DNA from: Streptomyces graminilatus
GTDB taxonomy: Bacteria; Actinomycetota; Actinomycetes; Streptomycetales; Streptomycetaceae
Direction of reading: 5' to 3'
Assembly: GCF_001418565.1 (NCBI RefSeq)
Contig: NZ_LIQQ01000453.1
Coordinates: 1 to 35,424, forward strand
DNA length: 35,424 nt
Part shown: positions 26,274 through 33,641 of the stretch, one piece after another
Layout: every line of letters starts with the position of its first letter
How positions within the stretch are numbered: the first letter of the stretch is position 1
The notes under the pieces: generated by a model
Databases searched by the model: none
What the model was told of the DNA's origin: nothing
Seen by the model: the letters and a program-made list of their open reading frames with translations, nothing else
Program-made: the position numbers and the translations under genes

Positions 26274-27311
26274 ATGCGACGCCACCTCGTACCCGCCGCG
26301 CTGCTCCTCCCCCTCGCCCTCCTCGTCTCCGCCTGCGGCGGGAGCCCGGCGGCCGGCTCCGCCGTCGGCTTCGGCAGCGACACCGACGGCAAGGGGTCCC
26401 TCACGCTCAACGTCGGTGACCAGAAGGGCGGTTCGGAGGCCGTGCTGCGGGCCGCCGGGGAGCTCAAGAATCTGGACTACAAGATCAAGTGGTCCACCTT
26501 CACCTCGGGCCCGCCCCTCCTCGAAGCCGTCAACGCCAAGGCCGTCGACATCGGCAGCGTCGGCAACACCCCGCCGGTCTTCGCGGCCGGCGCCGGCTCG
26601 AAGATCACTGTGGTGGGCGCCCTGCGCGGCGGATCCCAGGGCGAGGCCATCCTCGTGCCCAAGGACTCCAAGCTCCGCAAAGCCTCCGACCTCAAGGGCA
26701 AGTCCGTTGCCGTGGCCCAGGGTTCGTCCGCGCACTACCAGTTGATCGCCTCCCTCAAGCAGGCCGGGCTCACCCTTGACGACATCAAGGTCAAGTACCT
26801 TCAGCCGGCCGACGCGCTGGCCGCGTACACGAGCGGCGGCGTCGACGCGTGGGCGGTGTGGGACCCGTACACCTCCCAGATACTCAAGGGCGGGCAGGGA
26901 CGTGTCCTGGCCGATGGCGAGGGTGTGGTCAACGGGCTCAACTTCCAGGTGGCGGCACCTTCCGCGCTGAAGGACGCCAAGAAGGCCGCGGCCATCAAGG
27001 ACTTCGTGGAACGGCTGCGGCGCGCCCAGGACTGGGTGTACGCGCACCCCGACACATGGGCCAAGGTGTGGGCCAAGGCGACCGGGCTGCCGTACGACGT
27101 GGCGCTCGCCTCGGTGAACCGCTCGAACGCGACCCGTGTGCCGGTGGCGATCGACGACGCGCTCGTCGCCTCGGAGCAGCGGATCGCGGACACGTTCACC
27201 AGCCTCAAGCTCATCCCGAACAAGGTCGACTTCGCGAAGTACGTGGACCGGCGCTTCAACGACGACCTGCCCCCGTCCACCACCGCTCCCCGCCCCGCCA
27301 AGGAGTCGTGA
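26274..27311 (+). CDS. ssuA: Sulfonate-type ABC transporter substrate-binding lipoprotein
   Basis: The 345-aa precursor has a lipoprotein signal: positively charged N-terminus, hydrophobic core and lipobox LVSAC with Cys21. The mature part resembles SsuA/NrtA-like periplasmic-type binding proteins (LNVGDQKGGSEAVLRAAGEL, VDIGSVGNTPPVFAAGAG, YLQPADALAAYTSGGVDAWAVWDPY). It would capture sulfonates outside the membrane for the SsuBC importer. It follows ssuB by 72 bases on the same strand. A hairpin 31 bases after the stop may end the operon. Confidence 0.9.
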   Translation: MRRHLVPAALLLPLALLVSACGGSPAAGSAVGFGSDTDGKGSLTLNVGDQKGGSEAVLRAAGELKNLDYKIKWSTFTSGPPLLEAVNAKAVDIGSVGNTPPVFAAGAGSKITVVGALRGGSQGEAILVPKDSKLRKASDLKGKSVAVAQGSSAHYQLIASLKQAGLTLDDIKVKYLQPADALAAYTSGGVDAWAVWDPYTSQILKGGQGRVLADGEGVVNGLNFQVAAPSALKDAKKAAAIKDFVERLRRAQDWVYAHPDTWAKVWAKATGLPYDVALASVNRSNATRVPVAIDDALVASEQRIADTFTSLKLIPNKVDFAKYVDRRFNDDLPPSTTAPRPAKES

Positions 27312-27341
27312 GCGCGCGGCGACCGTCCGTCCCGGCCCGCA

Positions 27342-27357
27342 GACCGCCGGGGCGGTC
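27342..27357 (+). terminator. Possible terminator hairpin after ssuA
   Basis: The sequence forms a perfect 6-bp GC stem (GACCGC / GCGGTC) with a CGGG loop, 31 bases after the ssuA stop. No T-run follows, which is common for terminators in high-GC genomes but leaves the call weak. Confidence 0.35.
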
Positions 27358-27447
27358 CGGGGGGCGTCGCTACTCGTGGCGTGCGGTCGCCGGACATCGC
27401 GGCTGCGCCGCGGGAAGATGCCCGCCCCTCCACCGGTTAGTAGAAGC

Positions 27448-28545
27448 GTGAACGAAACCGGGATACGCGACGGCGTACGAGAAGTCGATGTCGCCGTCAT
27501 AGGCGCTGGTCAGGCCGGTCTTTCCAGCGCCTATCACCTGCGGCGCACCGGCTTCGTGCCGGAGCGCGACTTCGTCGTGTTCGACCACGCCCCGCATCCG
27601 GGCGGCGCCTGGCAGTTCCGCTGGCCGTCGCTCACCTACGGCAAGGTGCACGGGATGCACGCGCTGCCGGGCATGGAGCTGACGGACGCCGATCCGGCGC
27701 GGCCGTCCGCCCAGGTCATCGGCGAGTACTTCGCCGCGTACGAGCGCGGGTTCGATCTGCGGGTACGCCGTCCGGTCGCGGTACGGGCGGTGCGCGAGGG
27801 GGACGGAGACGGGCGGCTGCTCGTCGAGACCTCGGACGGCGACTGGTCGGCGCGGGCGCTGATCAACGCCACCGGAACCTGGGACAGGCCGTTCTGGCCG
27901 CGCTATCCGGGCCAGGAGACCTTCCGGGGACGGCAGTTGCACACCGCGCGGTACCCCGGACCGGAGGCGTTCGCCGGGCAGCGGGTGATCGTGGTGGGCG
28001 GGGGCGCGTCGGGTACCCAGCATCTGATGGAGATCGCTCCGTACGCCGCCGCGACCACGTGGGTGACCCGGCGTCCGCCGGTCTTCCGCGAGGGGCCCTT
28101 CACCGAGGAGTTCGGGCGGGAGGCCGTCGCCCTCGTCGAGGAGCGGGTGCGCCAGGGGCTGCCGCCGAAGAGTGTCGTGTCGGTCACCGGACTGCCCCTC
28201 AACGACGCGATCCGGCAGGCGCTCGCCGACGGCGTCCTCGACCGACGGCCCATGTTCGACCGGATCACCCCGGACGGGGTCGAGTGGGACGGAGGTGAGC
28301 GCGTCGACGCCGACGTGATCCTCTGGGCGACCGGGTTCCGGGCGGCGATCGACCATCTGGCACCGCTCAGGCTGCGTGAGCCCGGCGGTGGCATCCGCGT
28401 CGAGGGGACGCGCGCTGTCGCCGATCCGCGCGTCCATCTGGTCGGTTACGGCCCGTCGGCGAGCACGATCGGCGCCAACCGTGCCGGGCGGGCGGCCGTA
28501 CGGGACATCAGGCGGCTGCTCGACCAGGAGCCGGCGCCGGTCTGA
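27448..28545 (+). CDS. FAD/NAD(P)-binding oxidoreductase, flavin monooxygenase-like
   Basis: The 365-aa enzyme begins at GTG 27448. It has an FAD-binding loop GAGQAGLSSAYHL near residue 18, a second dinucleotide loop GGGASG near 190, and ATG motifs in NATGTWDRPFWP and WATGFRAAIDHL. This is the layout of small flavin monooxygenases and related NAD(P)H:FAD oxidoreductases. It may oxidise an organic sulfur or nitrogen compound or an imported substrate. The sulfonate transporter upstream makes a link to sulfur metabolism possible but unproven. The frame continues upstream to 27136 inside ssuA, but that part is not coding. AGAAG lies just before the GTG. Confidence 0.82.
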   Translation: MNETGIRDGVREVDVAVIGAGQAGLSSAYHLRRTGFVPERDFVVFDHAPHPGGAWQFRWPSLTYGKVHGMHALPGMELTDADPARPSAQVIGEYFAAYERGFDLRVRRPVAVRAVREGDGDGRLLVETSDGDWSARALINATGTWDRPFWPRYPGQETFRGRQLHTARYPGPEAFAGQRVIVVGGGASGTQHLMEIAPYAAATTWVTRRPPVFREGPFTEEFGREAVALVEERVRQGLPPKSVVSVTGLPLNDAIRQALADGVLDRRPMFDRITPDGVEWDGGERVDADVILWATGFRAAIDHLAPLRLREPGGGIRVEGTRAVADPRVHLVGYGPSASTIGANRAGRAAVRDIRRLLDQEPAPV

Positions 28546-28554
28546 CGTCCCGCA

Positions 28555-28568
28555 GGGCCGCGCGGCCC
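28555..28568. terminator. Short GC palindrome between convergent genes
   Basis: GGGCCGCGCGGCCC is a perfect 14-bp palindrome in the 29-base gap between the monooxygenase-like gene and the convergent mltG-like gene. It could fold with a GCGC loop and serve as a bidirectional terminator. There is no T-run on either side. Confidence 0.35.
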
Positions 28569-28574
28569 GTCAGG

Positions 28575-29498
28575 TCACCTGGCGGGCTGTCCGCTCTGCT
28601 GCCCCGGAGCCGGGCTCTGCTGGTTCTCCCGACTCCCCTGACTCCCCTGACTCTGCTGCCTCTGCTGACTCCCCTGGTTCTTCTGGTTCCGGTTGAACTC
28701 GGCAACATTGCGCTGGTGTTCGGCGTAGTCGGCCGTGAAGCGGGTGTCACCGGGCTTGACTGTGACGAAGTAGAGCCAGTCGCCCGGGGTCGGGTTGATG
28801 GCGGCCCGCATCGCCTCCTCGCCGGGGTTGGCGATCGGCGTGGGCGGCAGGCCCATGCGCAGGTAGGAGTTGTACGGGCTGTTCAGCCGGGTGTCGGCGG
28901 CCGTCGTCCTGAGCGTGGACCTGTTCAGCGCGTAGTTGATGGTCGAGTCCATCTGCAGCGGCATCCCGCGTTCGAGCCGGTTGAAGACGACCCGGGCCAC
29001 CTTCCCCATGTCCTGCTTGCCGGCGGCCTCGGCCTGGACGATGCTCGCGATGGTGACGGCCTGGTAGACGTTCATGGCGTTGCGCTGCGCCCCCGCGGTG
29101 ATGGGCGGACCGCCGAACCGCTGGTTGGCGGTGTCGACCATGACCGAGAGCAGGGATTCCGGGGTGGCCTTCTCCCTCAGCGGATAGGTCGCCGGGAAGA
29201 AATAGCCCTCGGGGTTGCCCTCGGCGTCGGCCGGGAGTTTCAGCCGGGCCTTGCCGAGCGACTTCCTGGTGCTCCCGGCCGGCAGGGCGAGGGCCTTGTC
29301 GACCGCCTCGTACACCTGGTTGGAGCGCCAGCCCTCCGGGATCAGGAGGGAGGTCGGCCGGGGGTCCCTTTCGCTGTCGACGCTCAGCAGCGGCACCGCC
29401 ACGGCGGTGGCCGCGACAACGGCACCGGTCGCGATGAGGACGGCCCGGCCACGGCGCGTCAGGCGAATCGTGCTCCGTGACGGAGTGTTCATCTGCAT
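28575..29498 (-). CDS. MltG/YceG-like endolytic murein transglycosylase
   Basis: The 307-aa protein has a short cytoplasmic tail, one membrane segment (about 17-40) and an extracellular YceG domain: LLIPEGWRSNQVYEAV (51-66), NPEGYFFPATYPL, ASIVQAEAAGKQDMGKVARVVFNRL, MQMDST-like LQMDSTINYAL, and SPYNSYLRMGLPPTPIANPGEEA. MltG cleaves nascent glycan strands, and the Glu in IVQAEA aligns with the catalytic region. The last 40 residues are a low-complexity Gln/Ser/Pro tail. This is not the usual mltG genome context, since no aroE or yqgF-type neighbour is seen, so it may be an accessory copy. ATG at 29492 (third codon) is an alternative start. Confidence 0.82.
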   Translation of the reverse strand: MQMNTPSRSTIRLTRRGRAVLIATGAVVAATAVAVPLLSVDSERDPRPTSLLIPEGWRSNQVYEAVDKALALPAGSTRKSLGKARLKLPADAEGNPEGYFFPATYPLREKATPESLLSVMVDTANQRFGGPPITAGAQRNAMNVYQAVTIASIVQAEAAGKQDMGKVARVVFNRLERGMPLQMDSTINYALNRSTLRTTAADTRLNSPYNSYLRMGLPPTPIANPGEEAMRAAINPTPGDWLYFVTVKPGDTRFTADYAEHQRNVAEFNRNQKNQGSQQRQQSQGSQGSRENQQSPAPGQQSGQPAR

Positions 29499-29563
29499 GC
29501 GGGGACGGTAACTCGCAGAACCTCACAAACCCGGCATATTTCCATTTAGTACGACCGTACAGG

Positions 29564-31384
29564 TCACCCGGTCGGCTCCAGTTGGGCGTCCCGGCGCACG
29601 AGGGCGGCGTACCGCCCGTCCTGGCGGAGGAGCTCCTCGTGCGTGCCGCGTTCGACCGCGCGCCCGGAGTCCAGGACCACGATCTGGTCGGCGCCCCGGA
29701 CGGTGGACAGGCGGTGCGCGATGGTGAGCGTGGTGCGGTTGGCCGACAGTGCGTCGATGGCTTCCTGGACGGCGTGTTCGGTGCGGGTGTCCAGGGCGCT
29801 GGTCGCCTCGTCCAGGATGAGGACGGGCGGGTCGCGCAGGATCGTACGGGCGATGGCGAGGCGCTGTTTCTCCCCGCCGGAGAAGCGGTGGCCGCGCTCG
29901 CCGACGACCGTGTCGTACCCGTCGGGCAGGGACGAGATGTGGTCGTGGATCTGGGCCGCGCGGGCCGCCGCGTGCAGCTCTTCGTCGGTGGCGTCCGGTT
30001 TGGCGAAGCGCAGGTTGTCGGCGACCGTGGCGTGGAAGAGGTACGTCTCCTGGGAGACGACGCCGACCGCGCGTGCGAGCGTGTCGAAGTCGAGGTCGCG
30101 GACGTCGACGCCGTCGATGGTGACCCGGCCGCCCGTCACGTCGTACAGCCGGGGCACGAGGTGGCCCAGCGTCGACTTGCCGGCGCCGGTGGGACCGACG
30201 ATCGCCAGGCCGGCGCCCGCCGGGACGGTGATGTCCACGCCGTCGAGGATCGGGCGGCTCTTGTCGTCGTAGCGGAACTCGACGCCCTCCAGGCGGACCT
30301 CGCCCTTGATCGTGTCGAGGTGGACCGGGTTCTCGGGCTCGGTGATGTCGATGGGCAGGTCGAGGTACTCGAAGATGCGCTGGAAGAGCGCGAGCGAGGT
30401 CTGGATCTGGACGCCGGTGCTCAGCAGGCTGACGGCAGGCCGGAACAGGCCCTGCTGGAGCGAGACGAAGGCGACGAGCGTGCCGATCGAGACCGTCGGG
30501 CCGCCGAACTGGAGGGCGAGACCCGCGGCCCAGTAGATGACGGCGGGCATGGCGGACATGACGATGCCGATGACGGCCATCCGCCAGCGGCCGGCCATGC
30601 TGGAGCGCACTTCGAGGTCGACCAGACCCTCGGACTCCTCGGCGAAGGAGCGGGTGAGCGAATCGGCGCGGCCCATCGTGCGGCCGAGCAGGATGCCGCT
30701 GACCGACAGCGACTCGGTGACCGTGGCGGCCATGGCGGCCATCTGTTTCTGGCGCTGGGTGGTGATCCGCTTGCGTTCGTTGCCGACGCGGCGGCTGATC
30801 CAGACGAACACCGGCAGCAGGAGCAGCGAGACGGCGGTCAGCCGCCAGTCGAGGGCGATCATCGCGACGATCGTGGCGACGACGCTGGTGAAGTTGGAGA
30901 CCAGGGAGGTCGCGGTGGAGGTGACGGTGGCCTGCATACCGCCGATGTCGTTGGCGATGCGGGACTGGACCTCGCCCGTGCGGGTGCGGGTGAAGAAGGC
31001 GAGCGACATGCTCTGGAGGCGGCCGTAGACAGCGGTGCGCAGGTCGTGCATGACGCGCTGGCCGACGGTCGTGGAGATCAGCGTCTGCAGCACACCGAGA
31101 ACGCCGCCGAGGACGGCACTGGCGATCATGCCGAGGGCGAGCAGGCTGAGCAGTCCGGTGCGGCCCTCGGGGATCGCGACGTCGAGGATCGCCTTCAGGA
31201 GGAAGGGGGTGGCGACGGAGACGAGGGACGCGGCGGCCACCAGCAGGCCGACGACGGCGAGCCGGCCGCGGTAGGGGCGGAAGAGTTTCAGGATGCGGCG
31301 GACCTGGCGCGGCTGGCCCGCCGAGCCGGAAGAGTCGATGGAGTCGGTGGACGGGGTCCAGGCGGGTTGAGTGTCGGGTTTCAT
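29564..31384 (-). CDS. ABC exporter, fused membrane and ATP-binding domains
   Basis: The 606-aa half-transporter has six membrane helices (about 45-340) and then an ATPase domain with Walker A GPTGAGKST, Q-loop VSQETYLF, signature FSGGEKQRLAIARTI, Walker B PPVLILDEATSALD and the His switch in IAHRLSTV. It resembles lipid- or drug-export ABC proteins that act as dimers. The start at 31384 is chosen for its strong AAGGAG site 5 bases upstream; the open frame extends 14 codons further. It is divergent from a MarR regulator, with a shared 94-base control region, so it is probably repressed by that regulator and induced by a transported compound. The substrate is unknown. Confidence 0.88.
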   Translation of the reverse strand: MKPDTQPAWTPSTDSIDSSGSAGQPRQVRRILKLFRPYRGRLAVVGLLVAAASLVSVATPFLLKAILDVAIPEGRTGLLSLLALGMIASAVLGGVLGVLQTLISTTVGQRVMHDLRTAVYGRLQSMSLAFFTRTRTGEVQSRIANDIGGMQATVTSTATSLVSNFTSVVATIVAMIALDWRLTAVSLLLLPVFVWISRRVGNERKRITTQRQKQMAAMAATVTESLSVSGILLGRTMGRADSLTRSFAEESEGLVDLEVRSSMAGRWRMAVIGIVMSAMPAVIYWAAGLALQFGGPTVSIGTLVAFVSLQQGLFRPAVSLLSTGVQIQTSLALFQRIFEYLDLPIDITEPENPVHLDTIKGEVRLEGVEFRYDDKSRPILDGVDITVPAGAGLAIVGPTGAGKSTLGHLVPRLYDVTGGRVTIDGVDVRDLDFDTLARAVGVVSQETYLFHATVADNLRFAKPDATDEELHAAARAAQIHDHISSLPDGYDTVVGERGHRFSGGEKQRLAIARTILRDPPVLILDEATSALDTRTEHAVQEAIDALSANRTTLTIAHRLSTVRGADQIVVLDSGRAVERGTHEELLRQDGRYAALVRRDAQLEPTG

Positions 31385-31421
31385 GGGCTCCTTCGGGAGA
31401 CTTGAGGATGACGACTCACGG

Positions 31422-31454
31422 AGCATAGCTCATTGTTACCTATACTCACAATGA
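31422..31454 (-). promoter_or_regulatory. Promoter and MarR-type operator between ABC exporter and marR
   Basis: On the minus strand TTGTGA (31446-31451) and TATGCT (31422-31427) form a promoter with an 18-base spacer for the exporter. On the plus strand TATACT (31441-31446) could be the -10 of marR. The perfect 7-bp arms TCATTGT (31430-31436) and ACAATGA (31448-31454) with an 11-base spacer overlap both promoters. This is the arrangement expected of an autoregulating MarR repressor. Confidence 0.65.
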
Positions 31455-31478
31455 ATCGCATCCTGATATTGTTCCCGC

Positions 31479-31949
31479 ATGAGTTCCCCCGACGCCGACG
31501 GTCCGCTCGCCGACCAGTTGCTGAGCCTGACCCGCCGTCTGCACCGCAGCCACAAGCACCAACTGGAAGAGCGCGGAATCGGCATCACCCCGGCCCAGTC
31601 ACGGCTGCTGCGCACCCTGTCCCACCATCTCCAGCACCATGGCTCCCCACCTCGGATGGCCGATCTGGCGGAGCGCCTGGAGGTGGTACCCCGGGCGGTG
31701 ACGACGCTGGTGGACGCGCTGGAGTCGGGCGGCAAGGTGCGCCGGGTACCTGATCCCGACAACCGCCGGGTGATCCGGATCGAACTCACGGACGAGGGGC
31801 GCAAGGCACTGAGCGAGCTGCGCGGGGCGCGCAGGGCCGCGGCGGAGGAGATCCTCGCGCCGCTGACGGACCTGGAGCGCACGGTGCTGGGCGAGCTGCT
31901 GGACACGCTGATGGGCGAGGGAGGCGCGCCGCCCGAGCGGCGCTGCTGA
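31479..31949 (+). CDS. MarR family transcriptional regulator
   Basis: The 156-aa regulator has the winged-helix pattern of MarR proteins: ITPAQSRLLRTL, MADLAERLEVVPRAVTTLVDALESGGKVRRVPDPDNRRVIRIELTDEGRKAL, and a helical C-terminus for dimerisation. It probably controls the divergent ABC exporter and itself through the palindrome at 31430-31454. It ends before a strong hairpin at 32019-32080. The ligand is not predictable. Confidence 0.88.
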   Translation: MSSPDADGPLADQLLSLTRRLHRSHKHQLEERGIGITPAQSRLLRTLSHHLQHHGSPPRMADLAERLEVVPRAVTTLVDALESGGKVRRVPDPDNRRVIRIELTDEGRKALSELRGARRAAAEEILAPLTDLERTVLGELLDTLMGEGGAPPERRC

Positions 31950-31951
31950 AG

Positions 31952-32019
31952 CGGTGCGGTTCCGGTGCGGTTCCGGTGCCGGTGCAGTTCCGCGTGAACT
32001 TCCGGTGCAGTTCCGCGTG
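31952..32019 (+). repeat. Short direct repeats between marR and the terminator
   Basis: CGGTGCGGTTC occurs twice in tandem (31952-31962 and 31963-31973). An 18-bp unit, CCGGTGCAGTTCCGCGTG, occurs twice (31979-31996 and 32002-32019) with a 23-base period. The repeats share the core GGTGC-GTTCCG and fill the space after the marR stop. They may be slippage products; no function is apparent. Confidence 0.7.
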
Positions 32020-32080
32020 GACGAACGGGCCGTGGGTCCGCCCCATGATCGCTGGGGGCGGACCCACGGCCCGTTCGTCC
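32019..32080. terminator. Strong bidirectional terminator hairpin, 26-bp perfect stem
   Basis: Arms 32019-32044 and 32055-32080 are perfect reverse complements (26 bp) around a 10-base loop. The hairpin lies between the convergent marR and dctA-like genes and would terminate transcription from both sides. The stem is unusually long and perfect for a simple terminator. Confidence 0.88.
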
Positions 32081-32101
32081 GAACACCAGAGTTGCCGCAG
32101 G

Positions 32102-33496
32102 TCAGCTTGCGGTCTCCCTGACCTCGGCCGCCTGGGCCGGAACAGACGCCCCCGCGCGTTCCTCCGGGTCGGCCTCGTCGTCCGCGTCGGTCTCTTCCGA
32201 GATCACGATCTCCCCGTCCAGCACCTTCTTCGCGCGCTCGATGTCCAGAGCGCCCTCCCAGCGGGAGACCGCGAAGACGGCGACGCAGTTGCCGAGCAGG
32301 TTCGTGACGACGCGCATCGAGTCCATGATGCGGTCGACTCCCAGCAGCAGGGCGACGGCCCCGGCCGGGATGGCCCCGAGCGAGGAAGCGGTCGCGGACA
32401 GGGCGAGGAAGGCCGAACCGGGGATGCCGGCCATGCCCTTGCTGGTCAGCATGAGCACCAGGATCACGGTGATCTGCTGGCCGAGGCCGAGGTCCACGCC
32501 GACGGCCTGGGCGATGAACAGGGTGCCGATGGAGAGGTAGAGCGACGCTCCGTCGAGGTTGAAGGAGTACCCGGTGGGCAGCACCAGGCCCACGGCGTCG
32601 TCGCGGGCGCCGGCCTTGCGCAGCTTGAGCATCACGCGCGGCATGACGGACTCGGTGGACGCGGTGCCGAGCGCGAGGAGCATCTCCTCACGGATATAGC
32701 GCAGGAACTTCCAGAGGCTGAGCCCGGTCACCGCCCTGAGCGCGAGGGCGAGCAGCGCGACGAAGAGCGCGGCAGCCGCGTAACACAGGATGATCAGCTT
32801 GGCGTACGTCTGGATCACGCCGAGTCCGTACTGGCCGATCAGGACCGCCATCGCGCCGAACACCGCGATCGGGGCGAGCCGCATGATGAAGCCGACGACC
32901 GCGAAGATGATCTCCTGGGCCTGCTCGACGGCGGGCAGCACCTTCGGCACCCTGGTGTGGCCCAGGTGGAGCAGCGCGGCGCCCACCAGGCAGGCCAGGA
33001 TCAGCACTTGGAGGAGCTCGTTCTCGGCGAAGGCACCGATGAAACTGGTGGGAATCGCGTTGACGATGAACTCGGTCGCCGAGGGCAGCGAGCCGCCGCC
33101 CGTCTTCGCGTCGATCGCCGAGGTGTCGAGCGTGGACGGGTCGACGTGCATGCCCGAGCCGGGCTGGACGATATTGGCGGCGAGAAGCCCGATGAGCAGG
33201 GCGAGCGTGCTGGCCACCTCGAACCAGATCAGGGCCTTGAGCCCGATCCGGCCGAACGCCTTGAGGTCTCCGGCCTTGGCTATGCCGACGACGACCACGC
33301 AGAACACGAGCGGCGAGATGATCGTCTTGATGAGCCGGGTGAAACCGTCGCCGAGCGGCTTGAGGTCCATGGCCACGTCGGGCCACAGCTTCCCGACAAC
33401 GATGCCAAGCACGAGCGCGACAGCGACCTGCGCGAACAGCGAGGTACGCAGTACGCGTGCGACGCGTCGCGGCAGGGACGGTACGGACTCCGGCAC
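32102..33496 (-). CDS. dctA: Dicarboxylate/amino acid:cation symporter (DctA/GltP family)
   Basis: The 464-aa membrane protein has the features of sodium- or proton-coupled C4-dicarboxylate/glutamate carriers: IKTIISPLVFCVVVVGIA near the N-terminus, TASTESVMPRV (re-entrant hairpin 1), PTGYSFNLDGASLYLSIGTLFIAQA, TSKGMAGIPGSAF (hairpin 2) and VDRIMDSMRVVTNLLGN. The C-terminus is an acidic cytoplasmic tail. GTG at 33496 is preferred as start because GGAGGAG lies 5 bases upstream; the frame is open to 33550 without such a site. Substrates are likely succinate, fumarate and malate, but glutamate or aspartate cannot be excluded. Confidence 0.88.
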   Translation of the reverse strand: MPESVPSLPRRVARVLRTSLFAQVAVALVLGIVVGKLWPDVAMDLKPLGDGFTRLIKTIISPLVFCVVVVGIAKAGDLKAFGRIGLKALIWFEVASTLALLIGLLAANIVQPGSGMHVDPSTLDTSAIDAKTGGGSLPSATEFIVNAIPTSFIGAFAENELLQVLILACLVGAALLHLGHTRVPKVLPAVEQAQEIIFAVVGFIMRLAPIAVFGAMAVLIGQYGLGVIQTYAKLIILCYAAAALFVALLALALRAVTGLSLWKFLRYIREEMLLALGTASTESVMPRVMLKLRKAGARDDAVGLVLPTGYSFNLDGASLYLSIGTLFIAQAVGVDLGLGQQITVILVLMLTSKGMAGIPGSAFLALSATASSLGAIPAGAVALLLGVDRIMDSMRVVTNLLGNCVAVFAVSRWEGALDIERAKKVLDGEIVISEETDADDEADPEERAGASVPAQAAEVRETAS

Positions 33497-33641
33497 GAGC
33501 ACTCCTCCAGATGATTTCTGGGATGCGGAAACCAACTTCCGCATCCACACTCACTATTGATCAACCGTTCGCCTCGTCTGCAACCTGCGTATGACGGCCG
33601 TGTAAACCATCAGCCACCCCCACCGCTTGCCCGGCACCCTG

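Noticed and set aside
28996..29070. Apparent loss of the catalytic Glu in the MltG-like protein (IVQAEA rather than IVEKET)
   Set aside because: The QAE form is usual in actinobacterial homologues, and the second Glu is retained.
29549..29560. Palindrome GTACG-AC-CGTAC upstream of the mltG-like gene
   Set aside because: Only 5-bp arms; no matching regulator or promoter pair could be assigned with confidence.
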